In this document: positions 32,298-44,280 of the stretch, one piece after another
Position numbering within the stretch: the first letter of the stretch is position 1
Layout: each line of letters opens with the position of its first letter
Origin: Durusdinium trenchii
Taxonomy: Eukaryota; Sar; Dinophyceae; Suessiales; Symbiodiniaceae
Assembly (NCBI GenBank): GCA_963970005.1
Contig: CAXAMN010021361.1
Coordinates: forward strand, 4,318,895-4,382,894
DNA: 64,000 nucleotides
Direction: 5' to 3'
Made by a program: the position numbers and the translations under genes
Notes under the pieces: model-generated
The model's input: the letters and a program-made list of their open reading frames with translations, nothing else
What the model was told of the DNA's origin: nothing
Database searches by the model: none

Positions 32298-34755
32298 ATT
32301 TGGTTCTCAGTGCCCAACAAACACCTGGCTCTCAGGGACATAAATTATGCAAAGTCCTCAGCAGCTTCTGCTGTGCAAGGAACTTTGTGAAGTTTGTTTT
32401 GGATGCTGACCTCGCACGCAGAGGGTTATATATATATATGTGTATTTCAATGTCCTACCGTGAATTTTCCGTGTTGACTTTGTGGCCGTTGTTCATTTAC
32501 AACATTTTTTTAAACATCATGGCAATCTTTGGGGGCAGTATATGACAGTCAGCAATGCTACCACAACGGATGCAAATACTACTGCAACACTACTCGAAAC
32601 ACGACTTATGATGTAACAATACTACTTCCAGCACTGTAACTATTGCGACCACCCCTGCTACGACCTACTCTTCTTCTTGCAAGACAAAGACTATACCTGG
32701 TAGTAGCACTTTCCATCAACATACCGTACCACCAATGTTTTCCTCTCCCACCTTTCCCAAAGGAAGGATACTATTCTTAGTAATAGAGGGAGGCACTCCA
32801 TATGCTGTTGCTGACTTTCTTCCTACTTTTCTTTCGTTAGAGACAAGACCAATCCTTCACTGGAAAACATCGTTAGTATATAAATAGTACTGTAGGTGTT
32901 TGGCATTCGTGACACTGCTGCCAACTTTCATTCTAACGTTCTCTTTCCTGAATGACAATTCCAATCCTTCCCATTCCCCCCTAAATGCTGCAAGAATTGC
33001 GAGGAAAGGGTTTGTACACTTTTGTATCATTCCAACTCACTTCCCTTTCTTGGAATAGAATCCTGCCCCTCACTTCAAACGAGAAAGTCCATAAGAATCA
33101 TTTCACCCCAGCCACCTCTTAAACAGGTAATGCTGCAAAGGGAGGTATATACGGTAGTATACACTTCTTGTCCATGCAAACTAGTATTTCTTGTCCCTGC
33201 AGGATTGGAATAACTTAATTGGCGCGGGTTCTGACCCAACTGCCAAAACAAACATGTTTCCGTCACCTTGTCCTTGTTGTAGCTTTGTTGCTATGCTTGC
33301 GCACAACTTGCTGCTTGTACATCACTGCCAACTTCATTGCACAAAATGAACCAGGTGCAGCCCATTAGACTTGGCTAGCAGCTGCCGATCAGAGAAAGGT
33401 CAACACAGCACGCTCCAAATTTTAGAGTCTAGAGAATGCTCCTTAGAATCCCAGAAAGAAAACACACGTCATGCCCAACAAAGACAAGAATTGCCCACTC
33501 CTTCTATTGGGCACTGGTGAAACAACGTGGCTTTCCTCAGTGTTCATTGACAATGCCACGCTTGTATACGTTTGTGGGAAGCCATCGGCCCCGCCGGGAG
33601 GGTTCAACCATTATATAGATGAACATGAGCATTCCGGAGTACTGTATGAGTAAGAATTTGCAGCCGCCCAAATGGTTCCCCAAGAAATACGTGGTTTCAA
33701 CCTCTTGATATTTCAACTCTCGGCCCATGAAAAGGTTTTACACTCCATGTCTGAAAAAAAGATTTTGATTCATCAATAGTTAACCCAATAGGGCCTCCCA
33801 AATGTTCACCGGTGGTCTTTTTTCAATTTTTTTCCCAAGCAGGGGTGACTGAAAGGCGGATCTTCTATTCTTCCACAGACCTCCGCTGATGGCCTCGACC
33901 CCGGATGTGAGCCTGGTGGGCCGAATATAGCTGGGTCGCTCCTATCGTCATGATTCCTGGGAGGTGCTCCTATCCTCGCTCCATGCGAATTTGGCCCTTT
34001 GCTACCTGAATCTGGAGGCGAGGGACTCCAGGACCCCCAAGGGACCTTCCTGGACCCGGGACCCTGAATCATTGGGGTGTTCATGAACGATGAAGACAAA
34101 ACTGGGTGGGGACGTCGATGGACTGACCAGTGGTGGAATAGGATTTATCATGATTCATCCAGTTGATTGGTTTGTTTGGAGTCCCTCCGTTGTCACCCCC
34201 CCAATCCGAAAGGAAAAGAAGGCCATGCTCCCCAAGCACCAACTGAAGGTTTGTCTCATGGCATCATGATGCATGACTTCCTGTTCCAAAAACGAAGGAG
34301 ACATCGAGTCAAAGCGATGAACCGCGCAGATCACCAGAAGATCCCATTGATTCGGTGCCCGCATGTCCTCCGACGCATGTCCTCCTTGGAATGAATTGGA
34401 GTTCACTGGAAGGTGGCAAACACCCCTGGAACTCAAGGCCCCAAAGAATCAATCTCCGACGGAATCTGCAGCTTTAAGCCATGGAGTCATTTTTGATTAT
34501 TCAATGTATCTATACCAGCACCCTCCTACAGGTCTCCTCTGAAGGTTCTTGCAGACTTACAAGTGACAGGTGGTGATCTGTTGGAGGGTCCAGGTAGTCA
34601 TGTGTTCGATTTTTTTAGGGCATCGCACCTACTTTGGGTACCCGTTCTTTAAGCCATGGAGTTTGACCTCGCCATCTTTTGTTTGGAAAAAGACCGCTGA
34701 AACAGCGCGCGTTTTCTCACGGACGAACCACAGCGTCTCTCGGTCTCTCCGGCAG
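32298..34755. other. No gene recognised
   Basis: Mostly AT-richer, intron-like sequence between the two TPR exons. No middle TPR exon was found by eye. Confidence 0.45.
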
Positions 34756-34818
34756 CTCTATCGGCGTGCTCAAGACGCCGCCACGCAGAGCTTGGACTTA
34801 GACCCTTGGAACACCAAG
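34756..34818 (+). CDS. TPR-protein exon
   Basis: Acceptor CTCTCCGGCAG ends at 34755; 63 bp reading LYRRAQDAATQSLDLDPWNT plus K, matching the second helix of a TPR with the conserved A..L.LDP.N.KA ending. A GC donor follows at 34819-34820. Phase 0 at both ends, like the exon at 31360. At least one exon between them is missing. Confidence 0.65.
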
Positions 34819-35038
34819 GCTCGGACGCCCAAACTCCGGGACCGTTGCTTCTGGGGCGGGCCCGGCCGGCCCCTTTGGGGGGAGGGTGAAACATGGCGCC
34901 TGAAGCAGCAGAATTGGATGTCCAGACTGGAATCATCCACCAAAGACTTGTTTGGAGGTTCCTGTGGTATCGTGTTGTGAGAGCTACACGTGCTGCTTCG
35001 TCGTTCGTGGGGTGTGGAAGTCATGGGTGAGGTTGCAG

Positions 35039-35100
35039 GGGTCACACCGTCGCAGTTGGAGAAACCACTTCGCTCGCCGCGTTCGCCTCGCAACGAGGCA
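35039..35100 (+). CDS. Candidate exon, unknown protein
   Basis: After GTTGCAG (about 35038) the frame reads GVTPSQLEKPLRSPRSPRNE, followed by a GC donor and an open frame to a TGA at 35155-35157. Basic, Ser/Pro-rich; could be a linker of the TPR protein, but linkage is not shown. Confidence 0.35.
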
Positions 35101-35574
35101 AACTTGGGTTTTAACGCCGGCAGTCAATCAGAATCTTTGTCTAAGAGCTTCCGATGACATCCAGCTGAAACGGGAAACATAGGATCGCATTGTAGTTGGG
35201 TCCCCTGAAGGGAAGGGACACAGGATTGTTCGGGGAATACCAAATGAACACATATGAACACAACTTCTTTTCAAGGGGATCATCCACAATTGATTTGGTC
35301 ATGTATGCTTGTAGAGGCTTGGGATCACCTCCGGGATACCCATCATTTTTTGCGATTTAGATCCGAGGATCTGAATCTAGAAACCTAACTGAAGATTCTA
35401 TTGAGTGACCTTTGACCCTCAATCGATCTTGCAATTTTTCGCCATGCACAATTTGTCGAATCGTCCAACCTGACACTCGACGCTCGGACACACTCCGCCC
35501 AGACACTCCGCGCACTCCGGATCGGTTCCGAATCGGGTCGAAGGGGGTCTTTCGGTCGGTTGGGCCGGTGACCG

Positions 35575-35745
35575 GGAGCATGGGCTTGCCTTTCACGGAG
35601 CGTCCGGGCGGGTACGTCGAAGGGGTTTGGCCTTCACTCCGCGGAGATGACTGTGCTTTCGGAGATCCGCGTGTGCTTTGGTCGAGTGCGGCGGTTTGGG
35701 GGGTCACCAATTTGGAGTTCACGGAACGAGTTCCAGGGTGTGAGG
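35575..35745 (+). CDS. Candidate coding region, unknown protein
   Basis: Within a 184-codon + frame, this part is GC-rich and coding-like: MGLPFTERPGGYVEGVW and NLEFTERVPG form two F-T-E-R-centred segments about 45 residues apart. A 133-codon minus frame overlaps. No family was recognised and exon borders are not fixed. Confidence 0.35.
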
Positions 35746-36800
35746 GTGAGGCAAACACATTTGATCTTGTTTTCTTTCGACAGCGGCGGGGTGTACAGTG
35801 TACTGTAAAGCCAGCCGGGGGGGGGCGGGGAAGTTGGCAGGGACACCAGGGTCACTTCTTTTTGTTCCCAGACGAAGCCTCACTAGGCCTGGTACGAATA
35901 CACCTTGGCCAACACACCTACCGGCGTACCTACGGGCAGCAACTAACTGGTGTTACATTTCCATGATCCATAATCTAGAGACACAACCTTGATTCTTCGC
36001 CGACACTTTTCATATCGTTTCGAGCCAACGAGGCCTTGTACAGACGGTGCTTGGCACACAAAGCGCTCAAGATGTTCCCGGAGGTTGGGTGTTTGTCGTT
36101 GAAACATGTCCTCCAAAAAGGTCACTACGAGATGCCTGGAAACACAGTCCCAGTCCCAGAAACACATGGATGGTTTTCCCAGTCTTAACCACTTACTACA
36201 GTATCAGTAGAGGATTTGGATTGCCATATTTGAACATCCTTTTGTTTCTGGTTGTTTGGGTTCGAGGTGGAGATGAAGATGTCCTCGAGTGGGGCCTGCG
36301 AGTTCAAAGGAATTACAGTGGTTTCAGAGGTTCGATGGCACACCATCTTTTCAGGATCTTGGGGTCTGTGCGCTACTCCAAAAACCACCATAAAGAATGC
36401 TTTCAGTGACCCGGACATGTCAGTCTTTGTTTGCCAATGGGTTTGCATGCTACACCATGGTACCTTGTGTGTGTGTGAGAAATACCCACTTTGATGATCC
36501 GCAAAATCGATCCACTGCATTTGACCACTCTCAACTCCTTTCTCCACAACACAGCGCTAACGTGAAAGCTGCAGATTGTAAGATCTAATCATCTAGTCCA
36601 GTCCAGAACTCCAACACATAAAACAAACTCGCAGACTTTGCCTTGAAGAGCAACATGTGATTGTCTTTCATCTCCAAGCCCATTCTTTTCGGTGGTTGCC
36701 AGTGTCCATCAGCTTGTGCGTATTTTTTCCTTGCAGGATATTTCTTTGCGCGTTACCGCGTTACTGCAGCTCTGTCTGCTTGCAGCTGTTTGTTTTTGAG

Positions 36801-36885
36801 TCCAGACAAGGGTGCCCGGGAGAGTCCACACGCCGGGAGCATGCGGGAGGACCTGGTTCTGCGATGCGTGGAACCTGCGCGATTC
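36801..36885 (+). CDS. Candidate exon, unknown protein
   Basis: The frame reads PDKGARESPHAGSMREDLVL, RCVEPARF, with G/C-rich third positions and a GT donor near 36889. Acceptors at 36800 or 36805 fit. Another possible exon precedes it after TTCCTTGCAG (36737). Function unknown. Confidence 0.4.
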
Positions 36886-37706
36886 GTGTGTGGAACAGGT
36901 CGATAGGCCAATCCGTGATTCGTGGGATGAAGCTTAGAGATTAGCATATCACTGGGACATGTAGGCTGTTGAATACCCCCGTGCACCAGAATGGTTTTCC
37001 CACACAGGGTTTATATATATATATATATGGACTGTCAACATCAAGAGAATTGTGAAGCGTTTATTGAGTTTGCCCTCTAGATCTAACATGATCTAATCTT
37101 CGGTGGTTACACAAGTGCTCGCCGAAAAGTGCATGTCCTTGCTTGTCCTTGTCACAGGCTGTTGAGGGTACGTAGTGCGGAAGGAAGATGTCCTGGTACT
37201 ACGTGGACCAGACAAAACAGAATAAAACAACTACACAGATCCATAGAATGTAGAAATATGTAGAACCTATTGTAGAACCTTAGAACCTATTGTAGAACTT
37301 ATTTGTCCGCTGTTTTGATTGGACATTATGACTTCTACTTCCACATTCTATAAAATCTACTGCCTTATCTACAGTAGTACATTGGTCCACACATGTTATG
37401 ACATGACATTGGACCATATTGCACCCAGATCCGCCCATGTGACGTTCTCCAGTGTGACGACTCCCTGGAGTCGTCCACGAAAAAGCGGAGTTCAACGGAG
37501 GTCGCAACGATGACATGCCTGGTTTTTTGCCAACAAAACAGAAAGCAGCATGTATCCAGACACTCCAAGGGACTGTTTTTTTTTCAATGGCTACATGGAC
37601 CCCTGAAATCACCCCTGAAACATGCAATCAGATACCAAGAGGAACCTCTCACCTTCCCTTTTCGAAGCTAGGAACCCTTCAACAGTTGTTCGTCGAGCTA
37701 GGTCAG

Positions 37707-37784
37707 CGTGGTTGCAGCGGCCCAACTATGGGTGCCCCGGCCAGTCATTGGCACCAGCGCTCGCGATCGCTGGGAGATCGACAG
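37707..37784 (+). CDS. Candidate exon, unknown protein
   Basis: Acceptor GGTCAG ends at 37706 and a GT donor follows at 37785. The frame reads VVAAAQLWVPRPVIGTSARD, RWEID with good codon bias. No family was recognised. Confidence 0.45.
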
Positions 37785-38047
37785 GTCGCATGGTTCACCA
37801 GCAGAACCATTTATAATAACAGGTCGCACCAGATGGGCTACACTAAGCATTCATGAAGGGTGTGGCGTGTTTCGTCAACTAAATCCTTATTGTGAATCAA
37901 CAGAACTCTGGAACACTGGAACACCTCATTCAGTGAGTTGGTGGTCCTCGAGGGGACCCAGACTGGCTTGGCTAGGCTTGGCTGTTTTTGCAGCAGAGGT
38001 CAGGCGGTTTTTATACATGTGAGAGTATTCTTTGACGAACTTACAGG

Positions 38048-38130
38048 AGGCGAACTCGTAGATTGTAGAGGAAACAGTGGCAGCTAATGCTCTTTTGACC
38101 GCCTTGAGGGTCCATTCTCGGGCTTCGAGC
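38048..38130 (-). CDS. Candidate minus-strand exon
   Basis: On the minus strand, TTTACAG immediately precedes a frame reading EAREWTLKAVKRALAATVSS and TIYEFAS, followed by a GTAAGT donor: an exon with near-consensus splice sites on both sides. The frame remains open beyond the donor. It is the only good minus-strand candidate in the window; it could be chance. Confidence 0.35.
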
Positions 38131-38682
38131 GGCCTGTAAAGGATAGTGTTTGGGGGAGCAGTAATTGGTTTCAACCAAAAACTCTTGGACGATTTATACA
38201 GTGTGGGAAGTCCTCAAGGCCTTCAGGATTTGGGGAGGAAGAACGCTGGCATGAACTCTGAGTATTAAGACATGCAATCTATATATAAATCGATATAGAT
38301 CGATGGTGGTCTTCAGAAACTGGTTCGTTCCTTCTTTAGCCAAGACTCCTCGCTGGTTTCAAGGTCCTTCGCTGGCAGAGCTTAGAGTGAACTAGGGCGA
38401 GGTTTCGGGGAGGAGACTATATAGGGCTTGATGGTCGGCGAGGGCCAAACATGATGGAAAGAGTAGTTACATGTAAATACCCTGCCCACCACTCGAGTGT
38501 TGATGGATTTCCATTGAAAGGATCCTGATTTCAAGCACCACTCGATTCTTCCTAATGCGGCCTGCCCCTGTAGATCGATCCGTAGCCCAGATCCCTGAAG
38601 CTTGGAGGTCCCGAAAGGCCACATATGACATCATATGACATGTATTAAAAACATGTAACACGTGTATATAACACACACACAT

Positions 38683-38700
38683 ATGTATATATATATATAG
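38683..38700. repeat. (TA)n / CA-rich simple repeat
   Basis: Alternating TA run after a short ACACAC stretch. Confidence 0.8.
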
Positions 38701-39654
38701 ATACTTGTAATTATATTGTGTCCCCTGAGTCCCTTCCACCCGTGACTCAGAAAGCTCGAGCCGGGCATGGTTGTGACGCCTGGCCTGATGGTGTGTGTGG
38801 TGTGCGGCACAAGCTTGTTAGGGGCTGAGACAGTTTTTGGAGCACTCATGGTGAAGAACGCGTGTTGAACAAGAGCTATCGCAGCGATGGATTTCACACA
38901 CCAACTTTCACTCAAACCGAACAATGATAAACTCCCTTCTTTTGGCAGGGCACCACCCTGCTGCGATCCCTTTTGCTTACTTTTGGATGGCCCTGCTCAA
39001 CCACAGATGAGTGGTGTGTGTTGAGATCAGGCAGATAGCGTCGAGTGTTAGGATCCCCAGGTGCCTGCCGCAAGCAATTCCAAGCAACCCACCCTACAAG
39101 GGTGGGTGCACTGTAGGGTGTAGCCCAATACCAGTCAGTAACAATCGGTAAAAGATTATCACTCTTTTTGAGAGCTTGGCCTGCCACCTAACCATCATCC
39201 ACTGTTACTGCTCATGGCATATAGAAAAAAACAGGGGTGGATGTGTCTTCCCCGACCTCCGACCGAGAAACCTCACGGATTGATCCGGTCAGACCAGGTG
39301 GCTTTCCCTACTTCGGAGGTCCGATTCGTTTCCACCGGTTCATCGAATCGGACCGGACCGGACGCTCGATGAGGTGCCTTTGTAGCGTCCCAGGTTGAGG
39401 CAACAAGAAAGACATGGTTTTCCCAGTCCCAAGGATTTGAAGCAAGCCATATTGGAAATACTCAAATTTCTTTCTGCTTGGGGTCGCAGGCGGTGGAAAG
39501 ACTTCAAACAGGTTCCAGACACCACCCAGATACCATCCCTCCAAAAAGGCTTGGTGCTTCTAGTCCACTTGCACAGCACATCATCCCATGCCAATTGACA
39601 TCAGAATTAGGACTCTGCTTAAAATCATGAAAAGAACCTTTTGGGGGGATTTCA

Positions 39655-39780
39655 ACTGGAGCAAAGGAGACTCAACTCGAGTTCCCCAGCAACAAGAGGT
39701 CTGACCCCGTCGGCCCCGTTGATAGCCGCACCCCGTCGACCTGGACGCGTCTGTCTCGGAAGAGTCTCGGGTCAGACTGA
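39655..39780 (+). CDS. Candidate terminal exon, unknown protein
   Basis: The frame reads ETQLEFPSNKRSDPVGPVDS, RTPSTWTRLSRKSLGSD and ends in TGA at 39778-39780, with strong G/C bias at third positions. A GT donor at about 39697 offers a shorter alternative. Two other + frames are poorer. Basic, Ser/Thr-rich tail; function unknown. Confidence 0.4.
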   Translation, partial: TGAKETQLEFPSNKRSDPVGPVDSRTPSTWTRLSRKSLGSD

Positions 39781-40078
39781 AGAGTCTCAGTGGAAGGATC
39801 AACCCACTCTCCTCCGTTTCTTCAATCGATTTCTTTGTGTTTCTGTTGGTTTCTCCAGACTAGGCTAGACTCTCTATTTATACACCATTGCTAGCTTGCA
39901 GCTGATTGCTGTATATTATATGTAGTTATATATATATATGCTGCTAAGTTAAACTTTGAATGCGACCAAATACCAAGCTCAGCGACCAAACGTGGGAAGT
40001 TGAGGCATCAATCGTTCTTCTTCCTGGGCCCAGTTCTTGACGTCACCGGTGATCGTTTTGGGTGACCATCTCACTGAG

Positions 40079-40205
40079 GACCAAGAACACCTTCCTCGAC
40101 CTTCGTGAATCCCGCGAAGACGAGTCCGAGCCCATGAAACAACGCTATGCAACCTGCCCTGAGAGTCCGTGGCTTGGCATGGGCTTTGGGCTGGAGGAGG
40201 AAGAA
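40079..40205 (+). CDS. Exon candidate of an unknown protein (40-41 kb chain, 1)
   Basis: AG acceptor at 40077-40078; 127 bp reading TKNTFLDLRESREDESEPMK, QRYATCPESPWLGMGFGLEEEE; donor GTAAGA. Coding character is clear (strong codon bias, acidic plus S/P motif). A phase-0 end fits the next two candidates. Function unknown; I infer a regulatory or linker region. Confidence 0.55.
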
Positions 40206-40434
40206 GTAAGAGGAGGAGGAGAAGGAGGAGAAGGAACAAATCGTTGAACCCTAGGCTTGTAACTTGGTGCTCACCCTTGCGCCAGCATAAACAGACCGTA
40301 TACCTACCTTGCTTGTACTGGGTTACCCATGAAGGTGTTTTGCCATCAACTACAGTATACTTGAGGCTTCATGAGCCTTGCTGTGGTGGTGGCCGCTGGG
40401 GTGGTGGCCACTTAACGAGGCAGACAAGCCTGAG

Positions 40435-40494
40435 GTCACGTTAACGCGGTCGGTGATCGAATTCCACTCTTTGGACAAAAAGAACACCCTCCAG
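40435..40494 (+). CDS. Exon candidate of an unknown protein (40-41 kb chain, 2)
   Basis: Sixty bp reading VTLTRSVIEFHSLDKKNTLQ between an AG acceptor (40433-40434) and a GT donor (40495). Phase 0 both sides. Directly after the donor comes an (AAG)n microsatellite, which in this frame would encode polylysine if not spliced. Confidence 0.5.
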
Positions 40495-40498
40495 GTCA

Positions 40499-40524
40499 CG
40501 AAGAAGAAGAAGAAGAAGAAGAAG

Positions 40525-40554
<30 letters not shown>
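40499..40554. repeat. (AAG)n microsatellite
   Basis: About eighteen AAG triplets, four bases downstream of a candidate GT donor; open in the same frame as the preceding exon. Confidence 0.95.
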
Positions 40555-40556
<2 letters not shown>

Positions 40557-40636
40557 CAGTTTGTCATTTTGGAGTTGGAAGGGATACAGCTTTTCATTTT
40601 TGCAGGGCCTGACACAGGGTTGTTTCTTTTTTTCAG

Positions 40637-40918
40637 GCTCTTCTAGTAGGAGGGGGCATGACTCCGTTTGGGGTCTTCCTTTCGGAGGTCTGTTCTTCTG
40701 CATGTCTTCCGCCCCGAAAAGGCAGCTCTGCACCCAGTGGCCAGTCGCAATCGTGTCAGAACCCTTGTGAGGATCCAAGCGTCACCGAATCCCCATCAGT
40801 CTCCTCCTTTTCGTCGGAGATGAAACCATCCAGAAATCAGCTGAAAAATCCATCGGAAAGGCTTGACTGGGCTGAATCTTCTACCTTGCCTGATGGAAGC
40901 CCGATGACGGCACCTTGA
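40637..40918 (+). CDS. Exon candidate of an unknown protein (40-41 kb chain, 3; terminal)
   Basis: A strong acceptor (T-rich tract then CAG, 40636) starts a 93-codon phase-0 frame to TGA at 40916-40918. It begins ALLVGGGMTPFGVFLSEV and becomes serine-rich (TESPSVSSFSSEMKPSRN). Its phase matches exon candidates 1 and 2. No domain was recognised. Confidence 0.45.
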   Translation, partial: ALLVGGGMTPFGVFLSEVCSSACLPPRKGSSAPSGQSQSCQNPCEDPSVTESPSVSSFSSEMKPSRNQLKNPSERLDWAESSTLPDGSPMTAP

Positions 40919-41079
40919 CCAAGAAAAGGGCAGCCGGCGGTTTTTGCACTTGAAGCCCTGTGCATGGCGCGCGCCACGGTGAATGGGTTTCCAACCCCAA
41001 AGGAGGTGTGGCTCGGCGTTGGATCATTTGAGTGAAGGATCTCAAAGTAATCATAACACGCTCACTAGAGCCGAACATG

Positions 41080-41215
41080 ACCGCCGCACATGACTTGCAC
41101 ATCCTCCGAACACTTGTCCAGTCGAGACCGTGGTCACCTATGGAAGAATCCATGAATCCAATGAAGACCCTCCCGCAGATGATGATGATGATGATGACGA
41201 CCCTGACTCAATTGC
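41080..41215 (+). CDS. Candidate exon with Asp tract
   Basis: One frame reads TCPVETVVTYGRIHESNEDP followed by PADDDDDDDDPDS encoded by a (GAT)n run. Another frame across the same DNA gives poly-Met, so the acidic frame is preferred. Borders uncertain. Confidence 0.3.
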
Positions 41216-41237
41216 ACTTTATATTATTTGTATATAG

Positions 41238-41370
41238 GCGGTATTCGGATTACGATCAATCTCACGGTCTGGTCGGCTCGAGCGAAGACCGTCTTTGTTT
41301 TGTTTCCAACGGGCCGACTTTTGGTATCCAAGCGCACGATCCTTCATTCGAGCACATAAGGTCCGCTTAA
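41238..41370 (+). CDS. Candidate exon, unknown protein
   Basis: Acceptor TATATAG ends at 41237. The frame reads YSDYDQSHGLVGSSEDRLCF, VSNGPTFGIQAHDPSFEHIR and ends at TAA 41368-41370; a GT donor at about 41358 is an alternative end. Confidence 0.4.
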
Positions 41371-41634
41371 CAGATTTTGGCACGGTCATTGTACATGTGC
41401 GCTAACACATATATATATATACTATGATGTGCCATATTCTGATGTTTAGTTGACAGATGAGGTGCAGGGAACTGACCAGACTTTGAATCCGCAGGTTCGG
41501 CATTGAGCGTTGGGGTTGGATTTGGCAAGGGACATAGAGTGGATCCATTCAAAGAAGACTGCAGGAGACCCCAGGCAGTTTTGCAACACATTGTCAATGT
41601 TTCATCCAAAATCACTCTGCAGGGCGGGTTTCAG

Positions 41635-41880
41635 GGGTACCTGGCCTTCCAGGTGCCAGCATTGGTGAAATAGATGCCTCTCAGGACGTGCACAGCAGCC
41701 TCTCTTCCTCCTCTGATACGCCCAACACGCTCGAACTGAGCGCTATGAGGAGTGGGAGGGAATCGAGTGGTGCATGTGTAGCTCGGTCTACCTCCCTCCG
41801 ACGGCGTTCCGCTCCCCTGGGTTTGGTACATCGACGTCGGTCCTTCAGGTCCGGTCCCGGTCGCCGGTACCGGGGTGGAG
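41635..41880 (+). CDS. Candidate Ser/Arg-rich exon
   Basis: After GTTTCAG (41634) the frame reads VPGLPGASIGEIDASQDVHS, SLSSSSDTPNTLELSAMR, then RSTSLRRRSAPLG and an Arg/Gly-rich end, open to a TGA at 41952-41954. The acidic-serine part followed by basic RRxS-like sites suggests a phosphorylated linker. A minus frame overlaps. The 3' border is unknown; the region after 41820 is made of GGTCCGGT-type repeats. Confidence 0.5.
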
Positions 41881-42137
41881 GTGGACTCTCCGTGGGACAC
41901 AGGACCGCTCCCGGTACCGGGTGGATGTGGAGAGCGGATCTAGAGCGGAGATGAGCGGAGTCGGTCTTCTACCTGAGCGAAGTCTTGGACCATGATGGAC
42001 CCAGAAATCACATGAAGTCAAATCAGTCAAATCTCTGAGTTTCAAAACTGATCGACTCAGAGAATTCTGCCAAGGAGATCGAAGAAGGGTCCTGTACAGG
42101 GTCCATTCGATCGGTCTCGTCGGGTCCCGTCGGGTGG

Positions 42138-42587
42138 TTGAGTTCACCACCATGTTATTCTGCCATTAATGCTGCCTTCAAAGTCGCTGATGTCGCTGAC
42201 GCAGGGACAGATGGAGGCGCTTATTTTTTTTTCGAAAGGCTGTTCCAGTACGTAGCTGGAAGAAGATCGATTGTTGATCATGATACTACTGATCAAATTG
42301 TTGATCATGTCAATTGCGTAGTTGTAACGGGAAGGATGTTGTTTGAAAAACACACACCTCGATCACACACATCATTGAAACTACTGGAACAACTTGGGTT
42401 CTTGGTTCCGTTGTCCGGCAGGGCACGTCAAACCTCTACATCTGAGAGCGAGGCTGGGGTTTCCGAACTCTGCAATGAGCGGTTGGATAGTCAGTATGAA
42501 GTCTGGAATCACAGAGCAACGCCATTCATTTGTTCAATCATACTGAAGTATATAGATATATATTATATACAGTACATGCAATACTGA
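42138..42587 (+). other. 149-codon open frame, unassigned
   Basis: Open + frame with no codon bias and no recognised motif, ending in AT-rich sequence. It might contain an exon (LLEQLGFLVPLSGRARQTST), but splice context is weak. Confidence 0.2.
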
Positions 42588-43836
42588 CAAATACAACACA
42601 TGTCAATAATGCCACAGTCTGTTTTCTCCGAATCTTACCATTTCGAGTAAATACGATGTTTAACCACAGGGTCAAGCCCGGCCATGCTGGCCTTGGATGC
42701 CGCTCTCCATTTTTCTGCTTCTTCTCCTGCTTTTGCTTCTCAAGAATCAGCTTTTACAAGTATGATGACCGGTTCCTCCCCCCAAATCCCATGTCTAGGA
42801 GCAGAACATGTCGACAGGTTAAACCGCCTAGAAGTCCAAATGACTCATCCCCCTATATAACAAGTGGTGGATCATGACTAAGCGGGCTAGAGGGGCAGAA
42901 TGAGTGAACCAAAATGGAAGTTCTGGGACAGCTATACCATGCTATACCTCATGTTGATACATCATCGAGTTGTCTCTACTGTTTTTATTTGTTCAATGTC
43001 GAGTCGAGTCTCAGGTGCCAACTGAGACGGAGCAGACGATGGACACTCCTCGCATGACGGGCATGTTCGGAACGCCGCTTGGATGGTACGGGTGGAATGG
43101 ACAGGAGCAGGGCATTACTACTATATATAGTGGCTAGAAACTACTAGAAACAACGGCATCGCTACTAGAAACAAGGTTTACTCGTCACTTGGATAGGGGA
43201 AAACTGCGCTTTTTGGTGCTATATGCTTGTTTGGTGGCTTGCCACCAAACCCCAACCCTCCCATTGCTTTGTGGAAGTTTTGTGGATGGCTTTGGATATC
43301 TGCAGGCTTTGGACAGCTTGGTGTTCGTGCTTTGGGGTCTTCGGTTGTTCGCATTTTCAGAGACGGCCAGATGCAAATGCCACCCTTTCCGCCCTGATGC
43401 TGGATTTCTGTGTTTGACCAGTCAGCGCAAAAAAAGTCTGCTCTGCCGGAAGTGGCCCCCTGGTGAGAAAGTGTCCCTTTCTTTTGGAAGACACCTTCAG
43501 ACGATGGAGCAGAGATTCTAGGTCCCATAGTTTGTGCACGATCAATTCCCTAAGCTCCAACTGAGTACGGGATACTGGGATCCTCTGAGTTAATGTCCAA
43601 ACCCAGAAAGCTCTGACAACCCCACACGGGCGAGCCCTTTGTTGATCTGTTCTTTCGAGACCTCGTTTTAGCCCAGCTCCCTCGGCTTGGGCAAGCTGAG
43701 CTCCCTCAGAGCTACCTTTGGGGACGACATGGGAACACTCAACACCGAACTAGATCTTCCCTCCCTAAGAATCCCTTGGAGCCAACACTTTCGCCTAGAT
43801 GTTCAGCAAACCTTCTATGATCTTATATTCTTATAG

Positions 43837-43980
43837 GGCTTGCAAGTCTCCTTGATGTCCGCCTTCGAAGGCTTGAGCACTATCCCGAGTACGAGCCGAA
43901 GAAGACCAGTCCACCCAACGTGGACTCAGACATCTCGTCCGACACCAGGCCGATGATGAGAGCTTGCTCTCAGCGAGCAA
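43837..43980 (+). CDS. Candidate exon, unknown protein
   Basis: Acceptor TTATAG ends at 43836. The frame reads LLDVRLRRLEHYPEYEPKKT, SPPNVDSDISSDTRPMMRAC with marked G/C bias at third positions, open to a TGA at 44004-44006; a GC donor after GCGAGCAAG (about 43981) is likely. A second + frame is open for part of it. Function unknown. Confidence 0.5.
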
Positions 43981-44280
43981 GGCAGAATTTCATCGAATTC
44001 CCATGAACCAAGTGGGTTCATCCAAGTGCCACTGTGGCGCGCAGTGAGATTTTTCTGAGATTCTTCCATGCAAATCCCACATCAATCCACAGTGACTCGT
44101 CAGCCCAGCTTCACCTCCGCCGGTAACGGGTGGAGTACTTTTCAGTGAGGTGGGACGTGAGGTCAGTCTAGGTGAGTCTGAGGGGTCAAATAATGAGGCA
44201 AAACAGGTGATGCAGACGAGGCTTCCACTTGGGGCCACTTCCTAGGAGACCCACTGATGCCTAACCTTTTTTCAACGCCA

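Noticed and set aside
40350-40778. Minus frame with long Phe/Leu run as a membrane protein
   Set aside because: Antisense of the (AAG)n microsatellite.
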